Shown here in pieces: positions 51,370-61,988 of a stretch of 64,000 bases of DNA; within the stretch, counting starts at the first letter, position 1, and each line of letters begins with the position of its first letter. The notes under the pieces were generated by a model that worked only from the letters and a program-made list of their open reading frames with translations, searched no databases and had not been told where the DNA came from. This stretch comes from Micrasema longulum (taxonomy: Eukaryota > Arthropoda > Insecta > Trichoptera > Brachycentridae), in NCBI GenBank assembly GCA_022494885.1, contig JAGVSM010003472.1:62001-126000 (forward strand). Direction: 5' to 3'. The translations under genes were made by a program, and so were the position numbers.

Positions 51370-52443
51370 AGAGAAAAAAATGGAAGTGTTATGGGAGTAT
51401 GGAGTTAGCGGACATCTGACACGAGCTATTACTTCTCTGTATAAAGACAGTACGGCATTAGGTTAAATGGATCATACACATCGTGGTTTGACATTTATAA
51501 CAGAATCAAGCAGGGGTGTGTGGTGTGGTGTCACCGTGGCTGTTCAACGTGTATATCGACAACTGCATGAAAGAACTGAAAGAAAAATGGGAACGAAAAT
51601 GGGTGATATAAATGTCAATTGTTTTTTGTATGCTGATGATGCCGTGCTTCTTGCTAACAACAAAGAGGAACTGCAATTCTTGGTAACAAAGGTCTACGAT
51701 GTATGCAAGAGAAGCAATTTGCTGATGAATGCCGATAAATCAAATGTGATGGTTCTTGAAAGAAATTAAAGAATGACTAAATGTGAGATCACTGGGAATG
51801 GGGTTAAACTGAAACAGGTAGAGGAATTTGTGTATCTGGGAATTATATTTACTAGGGATGGAATGTCTGAGAAAGATATTGAAAGGAGAGCGAGTGTCGG
51901 GAACAGAGTGAACGGTGCTCTTAAATCAACCTTGGCAAATAAATGTTCGTCGCAAGAGGCAAAATTAGCAGTTCACAATGGAGTAGTCCTGGTCCCGACC
52001 CCGATGTATGGGAGCGAAGTATGGACTTGGAAAAACAGGGATGAAAGTAGGCCGAATGTGATTGAAATGCGACGTCTCAGGCGAATGTGTGGTAAAACTA
52101 TGTACGATAGATGCACAAATATTGAGATCCGTACATTATGCAAGGCTGAGATAAGCACCATCGACAAAATCAATAAAGAAGCGGTGGAAAGGGACTTGTG
52201 GAGTGAATGGATAGCGAAAGAACGGCTAAGAATATTTACAATGCGAATGTTGATGGATGCAGAAATAGAGGAAGACCGAGAAAGACATGGCATGACCAAA
52301 TCCAACAAATACTCGAAGATGGAAATGTTAAAAGAATATCGGCGAGAAGATGTATGAATGTAGAGAAAGCGAGATCTGTATGCAAAGATAGAGTGGTGTG
52401 GCGTTCTATCCTCTCTGCCTGCCCTTACGAGGAAACGGCGTGA
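51370..52443 (+). pseudogene. RTE-type reverse transcriptase, C-terminal half
   Basis: Pieces in shifting frames cover EVLWEYGVSGHLTRAITSLY, WFDIYNRIKQGC, then CFLYADDAVLLANNKEELQF (catalytic YADD kept), VYLGIIFTRDG, MYGSEVWTWKN, RRLRRMCGKTMYDRC and finally GRPRKTWHDQIQ near 52310, ending at 52443. At least three frameshifts or stops (near 51465, 51525 and 51769) show it is dead. Endonuclease sequences are missing. The copy at 27945-28660 is the same lineage. Confidence 0.88.
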
Positions 52444-52444
52444 T

Positions 52445-53050
52445 AATTTGTTGTTGTTGTTGTGTAACTTTCAAACGCGTCTGGACTTCAGATAAGTATG
52501 AATGGAATGGAAATGCATAAATTGATTTAGGTAAATATTAATGAGTCGTACAGAGGTCACGAGGAATGTATAAAAAGTAGTTGTTGTGTTAATGTCCATT
52601 GCTATTAAGAATTATGTGCAATATACGCAACTACCAAAGCGCGTAGAAAACAATGAAGTTCGCACCACACGGGTACACTTAGTGGGGAATGTATTGACAA
52701 CCAGTGGCCGACGTACATCACCCCGGCGTTATAAATTAATAGTTAACTTACTAAGATAACGCGCCAATCTATCATCTGAAAAAAAACTAATAAAGTGTAT
52801 CAATAAAATTAACAGTTAAAACAGTAACTTTGTGGTTATTTATGATAGTAAAATAAATTTAACTTTGATATAGAAGCTTGAGTAGCTTTGAAACCAGTCG
52901 GTAGAAAAAATAAGTGATTTAAAACAAGTTGTTTTATATTAATTTTATTAAAGTTTATATAATTCCGTTGATTTCAACGATCCACTAAAATTGTCGATAG
53001 ACTAGTATCAACAACAAAAAAAGTTATAAGACGCTTTCACAGAAGTTCTC
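52445..53050. other. No gene recognised
   Basis: A short (TTG)n run follows the RTE end at about 52450-52462. The rest is AT-rich. Confidence 0.3.
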
Positions 53051-53053
53051 TTT

Positions 53054-53400
53054 TCATTTATTTATTTATTATATATAAGGCCTAAGTCAATTACAACAGT
53101 TACATGAAGAAACATATATAAAGAAACTAAACAAAAAGAGCATAAAACTATGTAGCAAAGACAAACAAGGGCAAAACAATAATGGTATACAATATATTCA
53201 TAAAAACGAAAGACATAAGACTTCGAGCTAAACCATGCTAATCCAACTTCATCCCTCACTGCTTTAGTCGCTAAGAGATCTACGAAAAGCCGGAAGATCT
53301 ATCCCAAAGAATTCTAAGTCGTGGTATAAATTGACTAATCTACGCATTCTGGACATTGGGACATAAACCAAAAGTTGCTCTTAGAATATTTAATAAATAG
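53054..53400 (-). mobile_element. Probable LINE 3' end
   Basis: TTCATTTATTTATTTATTAT at the left is a typical minus-strand LINE tail. On the minus strand the sequence to about 53390 has a GC-richer part (GGGATAGATCTTCCGGC, TCTTAGCGACTAAAGC) like the end of a polyprotein, but no clear motif survives. Confidence 0.4.
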
Positions 53401-53404
53401 CAGA

Positions 53405-54500
53405 TTTTGACTTTTGGTGACATTCTGGTTCATGTCTTAATTAACATTTTAGAAAAATACGAAAGTTCATTAAAAAATAGAACTCCTTTGTGCACCTAGC
53501 TTTTTGCATATTTTCCTCATCGTAAATTGGTTTCTATCCACTTAAAAACAGCAGTAATTAAGAAATTAATAAATAGGTATGAATTATTATTTTTAATTTG
53601 CTGTACAAACTTTTACCAATTTTCCTTTTCACTGGTCTGTTTTTTGTATGACTGGAAGATTTTATTTTTATGAAATATTGCTTCTACTAATAATCCCATC
53701 AAAGTGCATATAATTTTTGAGTATCTTTGTACTTGGGTATACGTAGTTATAACTCGCATACAGAGAGATATGTATGTATTTCATCAGGTTGATTTGTTAA
53801 TTTTTATCTGGCTTTGATGCCACATGAGTCTACATAATATATGACTTGATATTTATGTCTCTTAATTTTTTAAATAATGAAGTTGCATTTCGCTAGAACA
53901 TGCCTAAATTAAAAAAATATTTTTACAAATGATGGAAAATAGATTATTAAACATAGGTACGAGTATATGTAACACGACGTTACAGCGCCGTTTCCGGAGG
54001 GATTTTTTAGCGCAATATTTTCAGAGTCAAGCTCTGACCTAACCAAAAGGTTGGCAATCCCTCGGACGGAGTCGGTATGCATATTAGGAATACAGTTCCG
54101 AGCGATGGATAGAGTTGTTAGTTGTTGATGATATGATGAAACTCTCGACACTTTTCCAATTGAACAGTTTAAATTGCGCATGCGTGTATTACTACCTCTC
54201 CGTGCTACTGTTCACCACAATACCACCTCCTACCTACCATACGGCGTATGCATATCAACTTGGTGTACTATAAATTAGTAGCTAAACTGGATTCCCAATT
54301 ATTTTGCCAAATACGCAACTGAAATATTGGCCAATCGATACAGCCCAAATAAAGGTACTTGTTCAGAATGAACGGACATTGTTTGATTGATTGAAATTTT
54401 GATAAAACCTTAATAAAACCGTGATAGGAAGCAAGAAGAATTTTGTGCATTCATTTTTATTTTACTTTATCTGTAAGTCTGTCTGCAGTCGAAGATAACT
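53405..54500. other. No gene; weak LINE UTR similarity
   Basis: 53625-53760 (ACTGGTCTGTTTTTTGTATG, ACTGGAAGATTTTATTT, TCTTTGTACTTGGG) resembles the UTR at 29712. A 90-codon minus frame at 54181-53909 lies in GC-richer sequence but has no recognisable motif. Confidence 0.35.
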
Positions 54501-54506
54501 CTGTTA

Positions 54507-54770
54507 ACTCGGTAGTCAGATGGCAGAAGGGACCATCTGTATTTTTGTCTATGTTTTAGTTTTCAAAAGTTTTACTTAATATTTCAGTAAATACACGCAG
54601 CAAAAAAATAAAAAAAGTCAGCGTCATTTAAAATGGTAATTAAATTATTAAAAGCAACACTAAAATATTTTAGTTTGTGGATTAAAGTCTTGAAATTGAG
54701 ACGTATTTCAGCTCTCCTGAACATTTTTAAAAATTAGAGATGGTCCCTTCTGCCATCTGACTACCGAACT
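54507..54770. mobile_element. Foldback element F2, uninterrupted copy
   Basis: Ends ACTCGGTAGTCAGATGGCAG (then AAGGGACCATCT) and its complement at 54738-54770 form inverted repeats of about 33 bp around 200 bp of noncoding DNA. A second copy, inverted relative to this one, is at 61989-62686. There is no coding capacity, so it is non-autonomous. Confidence 0.8.
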
Positions 54771-55099
54771 TTCCATTGTAATCAAGGCCCAGGTGTAAAA
54801 TAACTCACATATTTCTTACGCTTAAGAGAATGCATTTGAGGTAACTAATCACTGTCAATACATATTTGGATATTTTTGCGTAGTTTCGGCCATTTTGAAG
54901 TAATTAGTTCCAAAACACGACTTCCAATGAATCAGTTTTGCATAGAGCTGTCACCCGTTTGGTTGTGTAAAATAATAACGCTTTTGCACACCCCAATATT
55001 ATAATTACGATGGGATATAAGTTTAAAAAAAAAATATTTTTTTGGTTTGATTATAATGTGGGTTTTTCATTAATTTACATAAATACTCGTATTTATATT

Positions 55100-55722
55100 A
55101 CAATTCCCAGACAGACGGTACAATTTCTAACTGGATTTCCTCCTTTGGGAGATATTAAGATTAACATTATTTATTGAAACGGAGAGAGAAAACATTTCTG
55201 AGACGGGATTATGGATGTCTAGGTATTTACAGGGCTTATGACCTGTCACTGTCTTCACAATATTTTAAATAATCCCACTTCACCTGTTTATCTGAGAAAG
55301 CTCATCCAACCTTTTTCACAACACGGACTATTTCTTCGTTCTAGTAACGAGAGAACCTTTTTAATACCCTGTCATAGCTCTAAATTTCTTGCCTCCTCTT
55401 TCACAGTAGTAGCCGCTCGATTGTGGAATAATATATCCACTAATGTAAGAGAAGCCCCTTCTTTATTTACATTTAAGTCAAGGTTGAAATGTCACTGTCT
55501 AAATATTTAAATTATTCCTTTATCCTTCTTTTTTCCTTCCCATCCCCTCTCCTCTCTTCATAGTATAGTGTTAATTTTTTTAAATATATTTTTATTGTGT
55601 TTTTTTTTTTTTTTAATTTTTGTATAAAATTGTAAGATTTAATATGTCGATGTATTTATAATTTCTCAAACTGAACAGTTTGGATAGGTAGGGAGAAATT
55701 GCCTTAAGGCAATATGCCCGCC

Positions 55723-55755
<33 letters not shown>

Positions 55756-55910
55756 TGTATATGTATATTGTATATGTATATAAAGTGTCAAATAAAAATT
55801 AGCTGGTTTAAGTGGCCACATTACACACTGTGTGACATTCACTATACTGTCCATGTTTTAACATCTATATTTCATTAACTCTTCCATCTGTTGACTTTTG
55901 GGAAACTTAC
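55100..55910. mobile_element. Foldback element F1 split by a LINE
   Basis: 55100-55244 holds the left arm (CAGACAGACGG, TGGATTTCCTCCTTTGGGAG, GAGAGAGAAAACATTTCTGA, TTACAGGGCTTATGACCTG) and 55796-55910 its continuation (AGCTGGTTTAAGTGGCCACA, TTACACACTGTGTGACATTC, CTTCCATCTGTTGACTTTTG). In unbroken copies these are adjacent. Confidence 0.75.
55245..55795 (+). mobile_element. LINE C-terminus and 3' UTR (family L-F)
   Basis: An open frame ending at 55510 reads HCLHNILNNPTSPVYLRKL, SNERTFLIPCHSSKF, ARLWNNISTNVREAPSLF and TFKSRLKCHCLNI, a clear LINE polyprotein end. The UTR includes TTGCCTTAAGGCAA at about 55701-55714, a perfect 14-bp palindrome, then an (AT)n run and TGTATATAAAG to the insertion edge. 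Confidence 0.8.
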
Positions 55911-55914
55911 TTAG

Positions 55915-56540
55915 TTATAAATTACGCATTAATTATTATTGTTAAATAAATCCATATTTGTGGCGGTACTCGTATACAGCATCTATTGAACATTGAATAC
56001 GGGGCCTGACTTCCCCGGCCCGGGAGCCAGAGACACGCAGAAGTGGATCGCATTGTGCGATGTTATGATGGAGTATGTCAGAACAATGATGGAACCTTAC
56101 ACAATCCGGCTTATTGGAGTGGAACGAATGCGCTCGAGCAATAGGAGACCGCACTGTACACGACCATAAGACATTGGCTTATTTTTGATAACGACCAATT
56201 GGTTTTGTTGAAAATCGAAAACATGTTGTACATGTGGGTTTGAGGATGTAAATTTTATGCTGTGAGTGCAATTCTCTCTTTCTACCCTCACTCTTATCTG
56301 GTAAACTTTATGTTATGTTTGTTTATATTTCATTGTAAAATCGTTCCTATGTAAAATCCGGTTATTTATTTATTATTTATTAACTGCCGTAGCCAATTTG
56401 TACAGATTGTATAATATAGTTTAAAAGTAATAAAATATAAGGTACTTATTAACTTTACAAATCGTACATACATATTATGATGTACACTAAACCATATTAT
56501 GTTTGTTGTATACTTTTGTATAAACATATGGAATTTTCAA
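55915..56540. other. No gene recognised
   Basis: 55970-56160 is GC-richer with overlapping minus frames of 60-70 codons that lack motifs. A short TTTATTTATTATTTATTAAC at 56366 suggests a minus-strand LINE tail. Confidence 0.3.
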
Positions 56541-57030
56541 TTCAACAATGTTTTGAATGTGTCCAAATGCTTGCAGACTGGCTGGATTTCTCTCCCTAGG
56601 AAGTTGTCCGTATTTGAATTTATTGCAACAGAGAGGGAAAACATTTTTGAGAAGGGAATATGGAAGTCTAGGCATTTACAGGGCTTATGACCAGGTATTA
56701 GAAATTAAATGAACTACTTGGTAAAAGAAGAACTATAAAAATTTGGAAAATTGTTTTCAGGCGTTACCTAGTAGGTGAATTGGTTCAACCGGATGAATCT
56801 CACCCGCATGATAAAGGTTTTAGCTCTTTTACTTCACAAAAGTCAATAGATGGAAGAGTTTTGGAAACGTTGATGTTTAAATATAGGCAAAATAGTAAAT
56901 GTTACACAGTGTGTAAAGTGGGCACTTAAACCAGCCAATGATAGGTCATAAGCCCTGTAAATTCCTAGACTCCCATATTCTCTTCTCAGAAATATTTTCC
57001 CTCTATGTTGCAATAAATTTGAATAGGAAT
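56541..57030. mobile_element. Foldback element F1, near-complete copy
   Basis: Left arm 56541-56695 (TTTTGAATGTGTCCAAATGC, CTCCCTAGGAAG, GCAACAGAGAGGGAAAAC, AAGTCTAGGCATTTACAGGG), centre with GATGAATCTCACCCGCATG and AGATGGAAGAGTTT, right arm to 57030 (TTACACAGTGTGTAAAGTGG, CATAAGCCCTGTAAATTCC, TTTCCCTCTATGTTGC). It is about 490 bp, the best full-length representative of F1, with no coding frame. Confidence 0.8.
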
Positions 57031-57110
57031 TTTTAAAACCTATAAACAGATTTTTTATAAAATTTATATTTGAAGCACTAACTTTGTGGTTATTCATTAA
57101 AATTAAAATA

Positions 57111-57315
57111 ATCGGGTTGTGGTCCCGTGGCTAATGTTGCGGACTCACGGATCAGAGGTCCGTGGTTCAAACCCCACTCTACTCCAACTTTATTCCCAAT
57201 TTCTAATAGTGGGATATTTACAACTTGTTGAAAATGGCCCCAAAATTGAAATATTTGGGTACATAATAAGAACGCACATATTTCCTTTTTCTCAAAAAAT
57301 AAATAAAATAATATA
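57111..57315 (+). mobile_element. tRNA-derived SINE (family C)
   Basis: GGGTTGTGGTCCCGTGGCTA, GGACTCACGGATCAGAGGTC, box B GTGGTTCAAACCCC, then ATTCCCAATTTCTAATAGTG, GTTGAAAATGGCCCCAAAAT and an A-rich tail. It matches 34276-34450 over its full length. Confidence 0.8.
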
Positions 57316-57639
57316 AATATAAACTAATTTTGTTGCTGCTGCATTCTCAAAATAACATATTAAAATACGAAAACTTAGAAATTTTAAACATTAAAAAGTG
57401 ATTGAAATAAGAAAAAAATCAAAAATAACCAAGTAAACAATATTTTTTTGGTCCACTCCTGTCTAGTTTCAAAGTTCGTAACCATCTCGTTTCAAACTTC
57501 CCGTCATTAAAAGAACATGACAAAAAACACTTGACTTATTAGCTCCATATGTATCAATGCAGGTAATATTTAGTAATCACTGTAAAATAAAATAGGATAG
57601 AATTCATAAATTAAATATACTTTGATAAAAAAAGCTAAA

Positions 57640-57780
57640 GTAGCATTTTTTATTCATGCAAATACATATATATTACATAAAAATTATGTTAACGTATCTT
57701 AAACTCTATGACGTCAAGTGATAGGATAAAACTTAATGAAAAGTGGAAGCATGTTCATTATGAAATAATAGCAAAAATAT
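57640..57780 (-). repeat. LINE-end-like repeat
   Basis: TTTATTCATGCAAATACATA, TTAACGTATCTTAAACTCTA and GAAAAGTGGAAGCATG align with 17600-17735 and 31175-31262. Confidence 0.5.
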
Positions 57781-57829
57781 TTTTTTTAAATATATTACAT
57801 TAACATATCAAAGCATATAAAGCTCTTCA

Positions 57830-58565
57830 AAGAATTCAGAGTACTGAATATTATTCAACAGTATATATTGAGAACGGTAGTGGTTACACACATAAAGAGA
57901 GACATTTACCCAAGCGTCAACCACAACCATAACACAAGATACTCTAATAGGGATCTGATACTAAGTGAAGGGGTCAACACTGTTCTGGCATCGAGACAAC
58001 ACTATAACGTAGGCAAAAAGGTCCATAACCTTTTGCCAGAATCGTGGAAAGACGGGAGTGTTGTCAAGTTACGGAAGGTGTTGACCTCGCTCTTTCATGA
58101 CATTGGTCGTAGGGAGTCAGAAAAGTTGATGCATGCCACGGATTGGAGAACCTTACTGGATGTCAAAAATAAAATATAAAAAATAAAGAATAATTTAAAA
58201 AATATATATTTATAGATGACAACCATGAAGTTTCGCATAAATAAATTGTCTATGTTTTTATGAATGTATGTATGTGTATGCGCATGCGTGTATGTACGTG
58301 TGTGTGTATGTACATATGTATATATGTGTATATTTATATATACATGTGTGTATATATGTGTATGTCTGTATGTATATGAATCAAAATGTGTATCCGAATA
58401 AGTTTATATTTTGTTTGTCTGTGCTCTATATTAATTTGTTAAGTATTATAATATATTAAAATGTAATTGCCTAGCTTGGAACGGGGTATGTACCCTTGTT
58501 AGCTGGGCAAAGTGAATATGGAATTGTATTTTGATAATAAGTGTGAATAAATAAATAAATAAATA
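57830..58565 (+). mobile_element. LINE C-terminus and 3' UTR (family L-G)
   Basis: An intact 103-codon frame (57868-58179) with NHNHNTRYSNRDLILSEG, VGKKVHNLLPESWKDGS and LRKVLTSLFHDIG is a LINE polyprotein end (HNTR...NLLP). The UTR has a GT/AT-rich stretch at 58265-58380, a large hairpin at 58467-58509 and an AAATAAATAAATAAAT tail at 58545-58568. Confidence 0.75.
58467..58509 (+). other. LINE 3' UTR branched hairpin
   Basis: TTGCC-T-AGCT pairs with AGCT-G-GGCAA, enclosing an inner stem GGGTA-TG-TACCC (58484-58495). It sits about 40 bases before the tail, the position of recognition hairpins in other LINEs. Confidence 0.5.
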
Positions 58566-58571
58566 AATATA

Positions 58572-58660
58572 CTTCAATAAACATCTGGACAACACGTTTA
58601 ATACTCGTAGTATATAAATCTGTGCAATATCTCGCAGCAATTTCCTGAAATTGTTCGGAA
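58572..58660. repeat. Interspersed repeat, copy 2 (partner at 17816)
   Basis: ATAAACATCTGGACAACACG, TATATAAATCTGTGCAATAT and CTCGCAGCAATTTCCTG match 17816-17900 in the same orientation. Confidence 0.55.
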
Positions 58661-58699
58661 GAAAAAGTGAAAACTAAGTGGTTTAAAACCGTGGTTTTA

Positions 58700-58935
58700 T
58701 TTTATTTTATTTTTATTTATTAAGGAAAAACAACAGTTGTTATATGAGAATACAAAATATAAAAAATAGTACATACACCCAGTTAAAGTTTTTCACAAAT
58801 ATAATGAGAGAACATGTTACAACTGTGTTACTGAAAGAGGAAAATAATATATTATATAAGACATGAAAAAAAAAAGAGCTCGTAAGAAGGTTAAGGGATG
58901 AGGAAATAGAGTGGAGGAGTGGAGGAGAGGGATTT
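58700..58935 (-). mobile_element. Probable LINE 3' end
   Basis: TTTATTTTATTTTTATTTAT at 58698 is a minus-strand tail. On the minus strand a CT-rich UTR (CCCTCTCCTCCACTCCTCC) resembles that of L-F at 55530. No polyprotein residues are clear. Confidence 0.45.
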
Positions 58936-59177
58936 TTATAATATAGTTGACCAATTCAAAATTTTTAAATAATAAAATAAACGTATTTTAAGGAACATTA
59001 ACTTATTACGCTGACAAATGTTTCATTTTACAGTGTTTCAAAAAGTATTTTTATGAAGTCACAAAATGTTGTATTAAAACATTTAAGTTTGTAAGTGAAA
59101 ATTCTTGATGGAAGTTCATTGTAATTTATTATATAAACAAAACACGAGTGATACTTTAATCCACAAATTTGGAATAT

Positions 59178-59220
59178 CCAGTGACCGGTTTCATCGCTTT
59201 CGCGACATCTTCGAGACTGG
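59178..59220 (-). ncRNA. Hammerhead-like motif with 1-nt core insertion
   Basis: 43 nt: CCAGT, CTCGAAGA (CTGANGA with an extra C after CT), T, stem II GTCGC-GAAA-GCGAT, GAAA, CCGGTC and ACTGG. Stem I is 5 perfect pairs, stem II has a stable GAAA tetraloop, stem III is the self-complementary ACCGGT, and the cleavage triplet is GTC. The inserted C in the core makes activity doubtful. Confidence 0.55.
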
Positions 59221-59941
59221 TATCTTTATTAAAAAGTTAAATGTATTTATACAGAACAGAGGTAAGGATAAATAATTCAAAGTTATATGTAAGTAAATTA
59301 AATATAGTTATTTTTATCTTAAGGATCATTATCAACAAAATTTCTTTGGGTTAACTAATGAATTGATATAATGCTATTTTAATGAGTTTACGTATTTTAT
59401 TTTATTTTTGGTGTCCCATCCTTCGTGAGTGTGGTTTTGTAAATAATGATTTCTGAAAAACAAAGGGTAAAAAGTCATTAGTAAAATTATATTACAATGG
59501 GTAAAGTAATGGAGAATGCACATGTGTTATCTGTTCATTAAGTAATTCTACGTCGGGTTTATTTTTTAATCTATTAATTTCGAGAATTTCTAATTTGTCA
59601 AGTTTATGGCCTTTAGGTGCAATAGCAATATTGACAAATTAGAAACTCTCCATTACTTTACCCATTGTAATATAATTTTACTAATGACATTTTACCCTTT
59701 GTTTTTCAAAAATCATTATTTACAAAACCACACTCACGAAGGATGGGACACCAAAAATAAAATAAAATACTTAAACTCATTAAAATAGCATTATATCAAT
59801 TCATTAGTTAACCCAAAGAAAAATTGTTGATAATGATCCTTAAGATAAAAATAACTGTATTTAATTTACTTACATATAACTTTGAATTATGTATCCTTAC
59901 CTCTGTTCTGTATAAATACATTTAACTTTTTATTAAAGATA

Positions 59942-59984
59942 CCAGTCTCGAAGATGTCGCGAAAGCGATGAAACCGGTCACTGG
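59942..59984 (+). ncRNA. Hammerhead-like motif, mirror copy
   Basis: Identical over all 43 positions to the minus-strand motif at 59178-59220, including the inserted C. Because the motif is identical in both arms, the change was present before the palindrome formed or was spread by conversion. Confidence 0.55.
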
Positions 59985-60049
59985 ATATTCCAAATGTGTG
60001 GATTAAATAAAGTATCACTCGTGTTTTATTTATATAATAAATGTTGTAT

Positions 60050-61770
60050 TAAAAATATCTAAATGGAAACAAAGTAAATTAGATTTTGAGCAGCTACTAT
60101 AAATAAACGAGTTTTGGACATACTTTTTTTTTGGGCAATGAATTATAAAAAAACGAACTTGTCGTGTTGACTTTACATTTACATTATATTTACTTTATGG
60201 ATTAATTTTCGGTTCATTGATGTGGTCTGCAAATTCACTGTCGAGGTTTTGCATTCGACCTATAGGAGTATTGAATCCAGACACTGGCCGGCTCTTATTA
60301 CAGTAAAATAGTTTATGGTTTCTCACGTTTTCGGTTGAAGCATAAAGATTTATCATTTGCAAAAAGAGACAGTCTTTAAATATTATTTCAGATTTAGTAC
60401 AAATTGATCGGATCAAACAGTTTTCTCCTATCAGCTTTTTGTTACTTTGTGATTTTGTGACACTGCTGGTTTAAATAAATAATTATTTTAAAATATAAAT
60501 TGAACTAGAAACTCGAACGAGTGTACTCGATGGCTACTCTCAGGCAAAAATTCTAAAAAAGGAAATCGAGTGGATCTCCACCTTAAACACCTACAAATTA
60601 AACCTAGTAGATACTAGGTTTAATTTGTAGTAGAGCAGGATTGAAATTTGGGATTTCAAAGTGGCTTTACACTCCCATATTTAATTATTAAATGATCGTG
60701 GAATTAATCATTCGGTGACTTATTAAAATGGGCATCGGAGGCGTCAAATGTTTTATTATAATATGTGTAACATTAGATTGATATTTTTATTTTTATTCTT
60801 AGATCCACGGCTACAAAAAATCTCGTAACACGAGTTTAGCATATTTTTTAAATTATGAAATATCGTTAATTACTATTCTCCATTCTATGGAAGTTACGTA
60901 AAGGTTTGTAGAACAAGTAGACTCATTGAAACGGCGGATCCATATCTCTCTTCTCTGAGCATAACAGGAGATGAGTAGCGAGAGACAGCGTGTGTGGGTG
61001 TGTTGGTCGGTGGTGTGTGAGTGTGCTGGTGCACATCTTAACCTACTTTAATTAGGAGAATTCGGTCCACTGGCCGCGAGGAAGGTTTTCTCCTTTGGGC
61101 GGCGAACGAAAACAAAAGTGTTGAATATTAATAGTCGGATGATGCAAGAATACTCCGAGACCGGAAACATCAACCGCTAGTGTTAGTGACCGCAACACAC
61201 GTATACACATATACACATATGTATCTACAATATTACCAGTCTGCAAATCTAGTCGATCTAACTGGATTTAGTCAAAGATATCTTTTTTTTTTGCTTTTAT
61301 TAACAGACTGCGATTTATCTTAGGGAAATATACGTTTTTAGTGAAAATAAAAACGCTCAGTAAAATTAGAAATATTTTTCTCAATTGAGGGCTAGTCGTG
61401 TAGTTGGACATTGAACAAATATTTGCCTTTTTATCACAATGATCCACTCGTTTACCAATTTTGAAACCATAGTTAAATTGTGTTAGAAAATCCAATGACC
61501 TGATCCGGGATCCGTGACACTACTCGCGAGACCACAACCCGTAATTTGCTCAGAATGTTAAATTACTGGTTTGCTTAGAAAAACAATAAATTTATTTTGT
61601 GCGTAAGTAAAAAACATGTCCCTTAGTCCAGTGCAATCCTTGCCAGCAAAAATTTGGACATACTTAAAGTAATGTTGAAAATATTCTAACCTAAGAGATA
61701 TATCATTTAAAGATTGCTTGCCGGGTAATGGTATGAGTACACGAAAATAATTTTCTCAAAATTGGAACAT
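60050..61770. repeat. No gene; perfect palindrome and repeat scraps
   Basis: 60591-60630 is a perfect palindrome: arms CTACAAATTAAACCTAGTA (19 bp) around GA. Just left, 60527-60590 matches the foldback repeat at 760-805. 61640-61680 (AAATTTGGACATACTTAAAG, AATGTTGAAAATATT) is the outer right end of an F1 element. 60940-61250 is GC-richer, with a 64-codon minus frame lacking a known motif. Confidence 0.5.
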
Positions 61771-61774
61771 TAAT

Positions 61775-61955
61775 GGCCTCCGTGGTGTAGTGGTCAAGAC
61801 GCTTGACTCACGCACGGAAGGTTCCGGGTTCGATTCCCGGTGAGAACACAAAAATTAAAAATATGATTTTCCTCAAGCCTGGGTGTTCTGTGATGTGATT
61901 CACCACTGTAATTGGGCTCCTGGCCTGTTGTGGTGCAAAAAATAAAATAATAATT
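61775..61955 (+). mobile_element. tRNA-derived SINE (family A), best copy
   Basis: GGCCTCCGTGGTGTAGTGGT (box A), CAAGACGCTTGACTCACGCA, box B GGGTTCGATTCCC, CCTCAAGCCTGGGTGTTCTG, CTCCTGGCCTGTTGTGGTGC and an A-rich tail. Both polymerase III boxes are perfect. With the 3062 copy it defines the family consensus at about 170-180 bp. Confidence 0.88.
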
Positions 61956-61988
61956 AAGTTTATTAAAAAATGCGATAATACCTAATAC

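Larger units (their letters stand above)
59115..60045. mobile_element. 930-bp palindrome: two Penelope-like 3' ends head to head
   Basis: Arms of about 400 bp are nearly identical inverted copies, from ACACGAGTGATACTTTAATC at the left edge to its complement near 60030. Reading outward from the centre, each arm has the end of a reading frame, a 3' UTR and a hammerhead-like motif. On the minus strand from about 59603 the frame reads GHKLDKLEILEINRLKNKPD then LLNEQITHVHSPLLYPL and stops. This resembles the C-terminal tail of Penelope-like proteins. The right arm has lost about 75 bp of that frame. Near-identity of the arms implies a recent origin or gene conversion. Confidence 0.6.

Noticed and set aside
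53909..54181. 90-codon minus frame
   Set aside because: No recognisable motif and no supporting splice sites; cannot be separated from chance.
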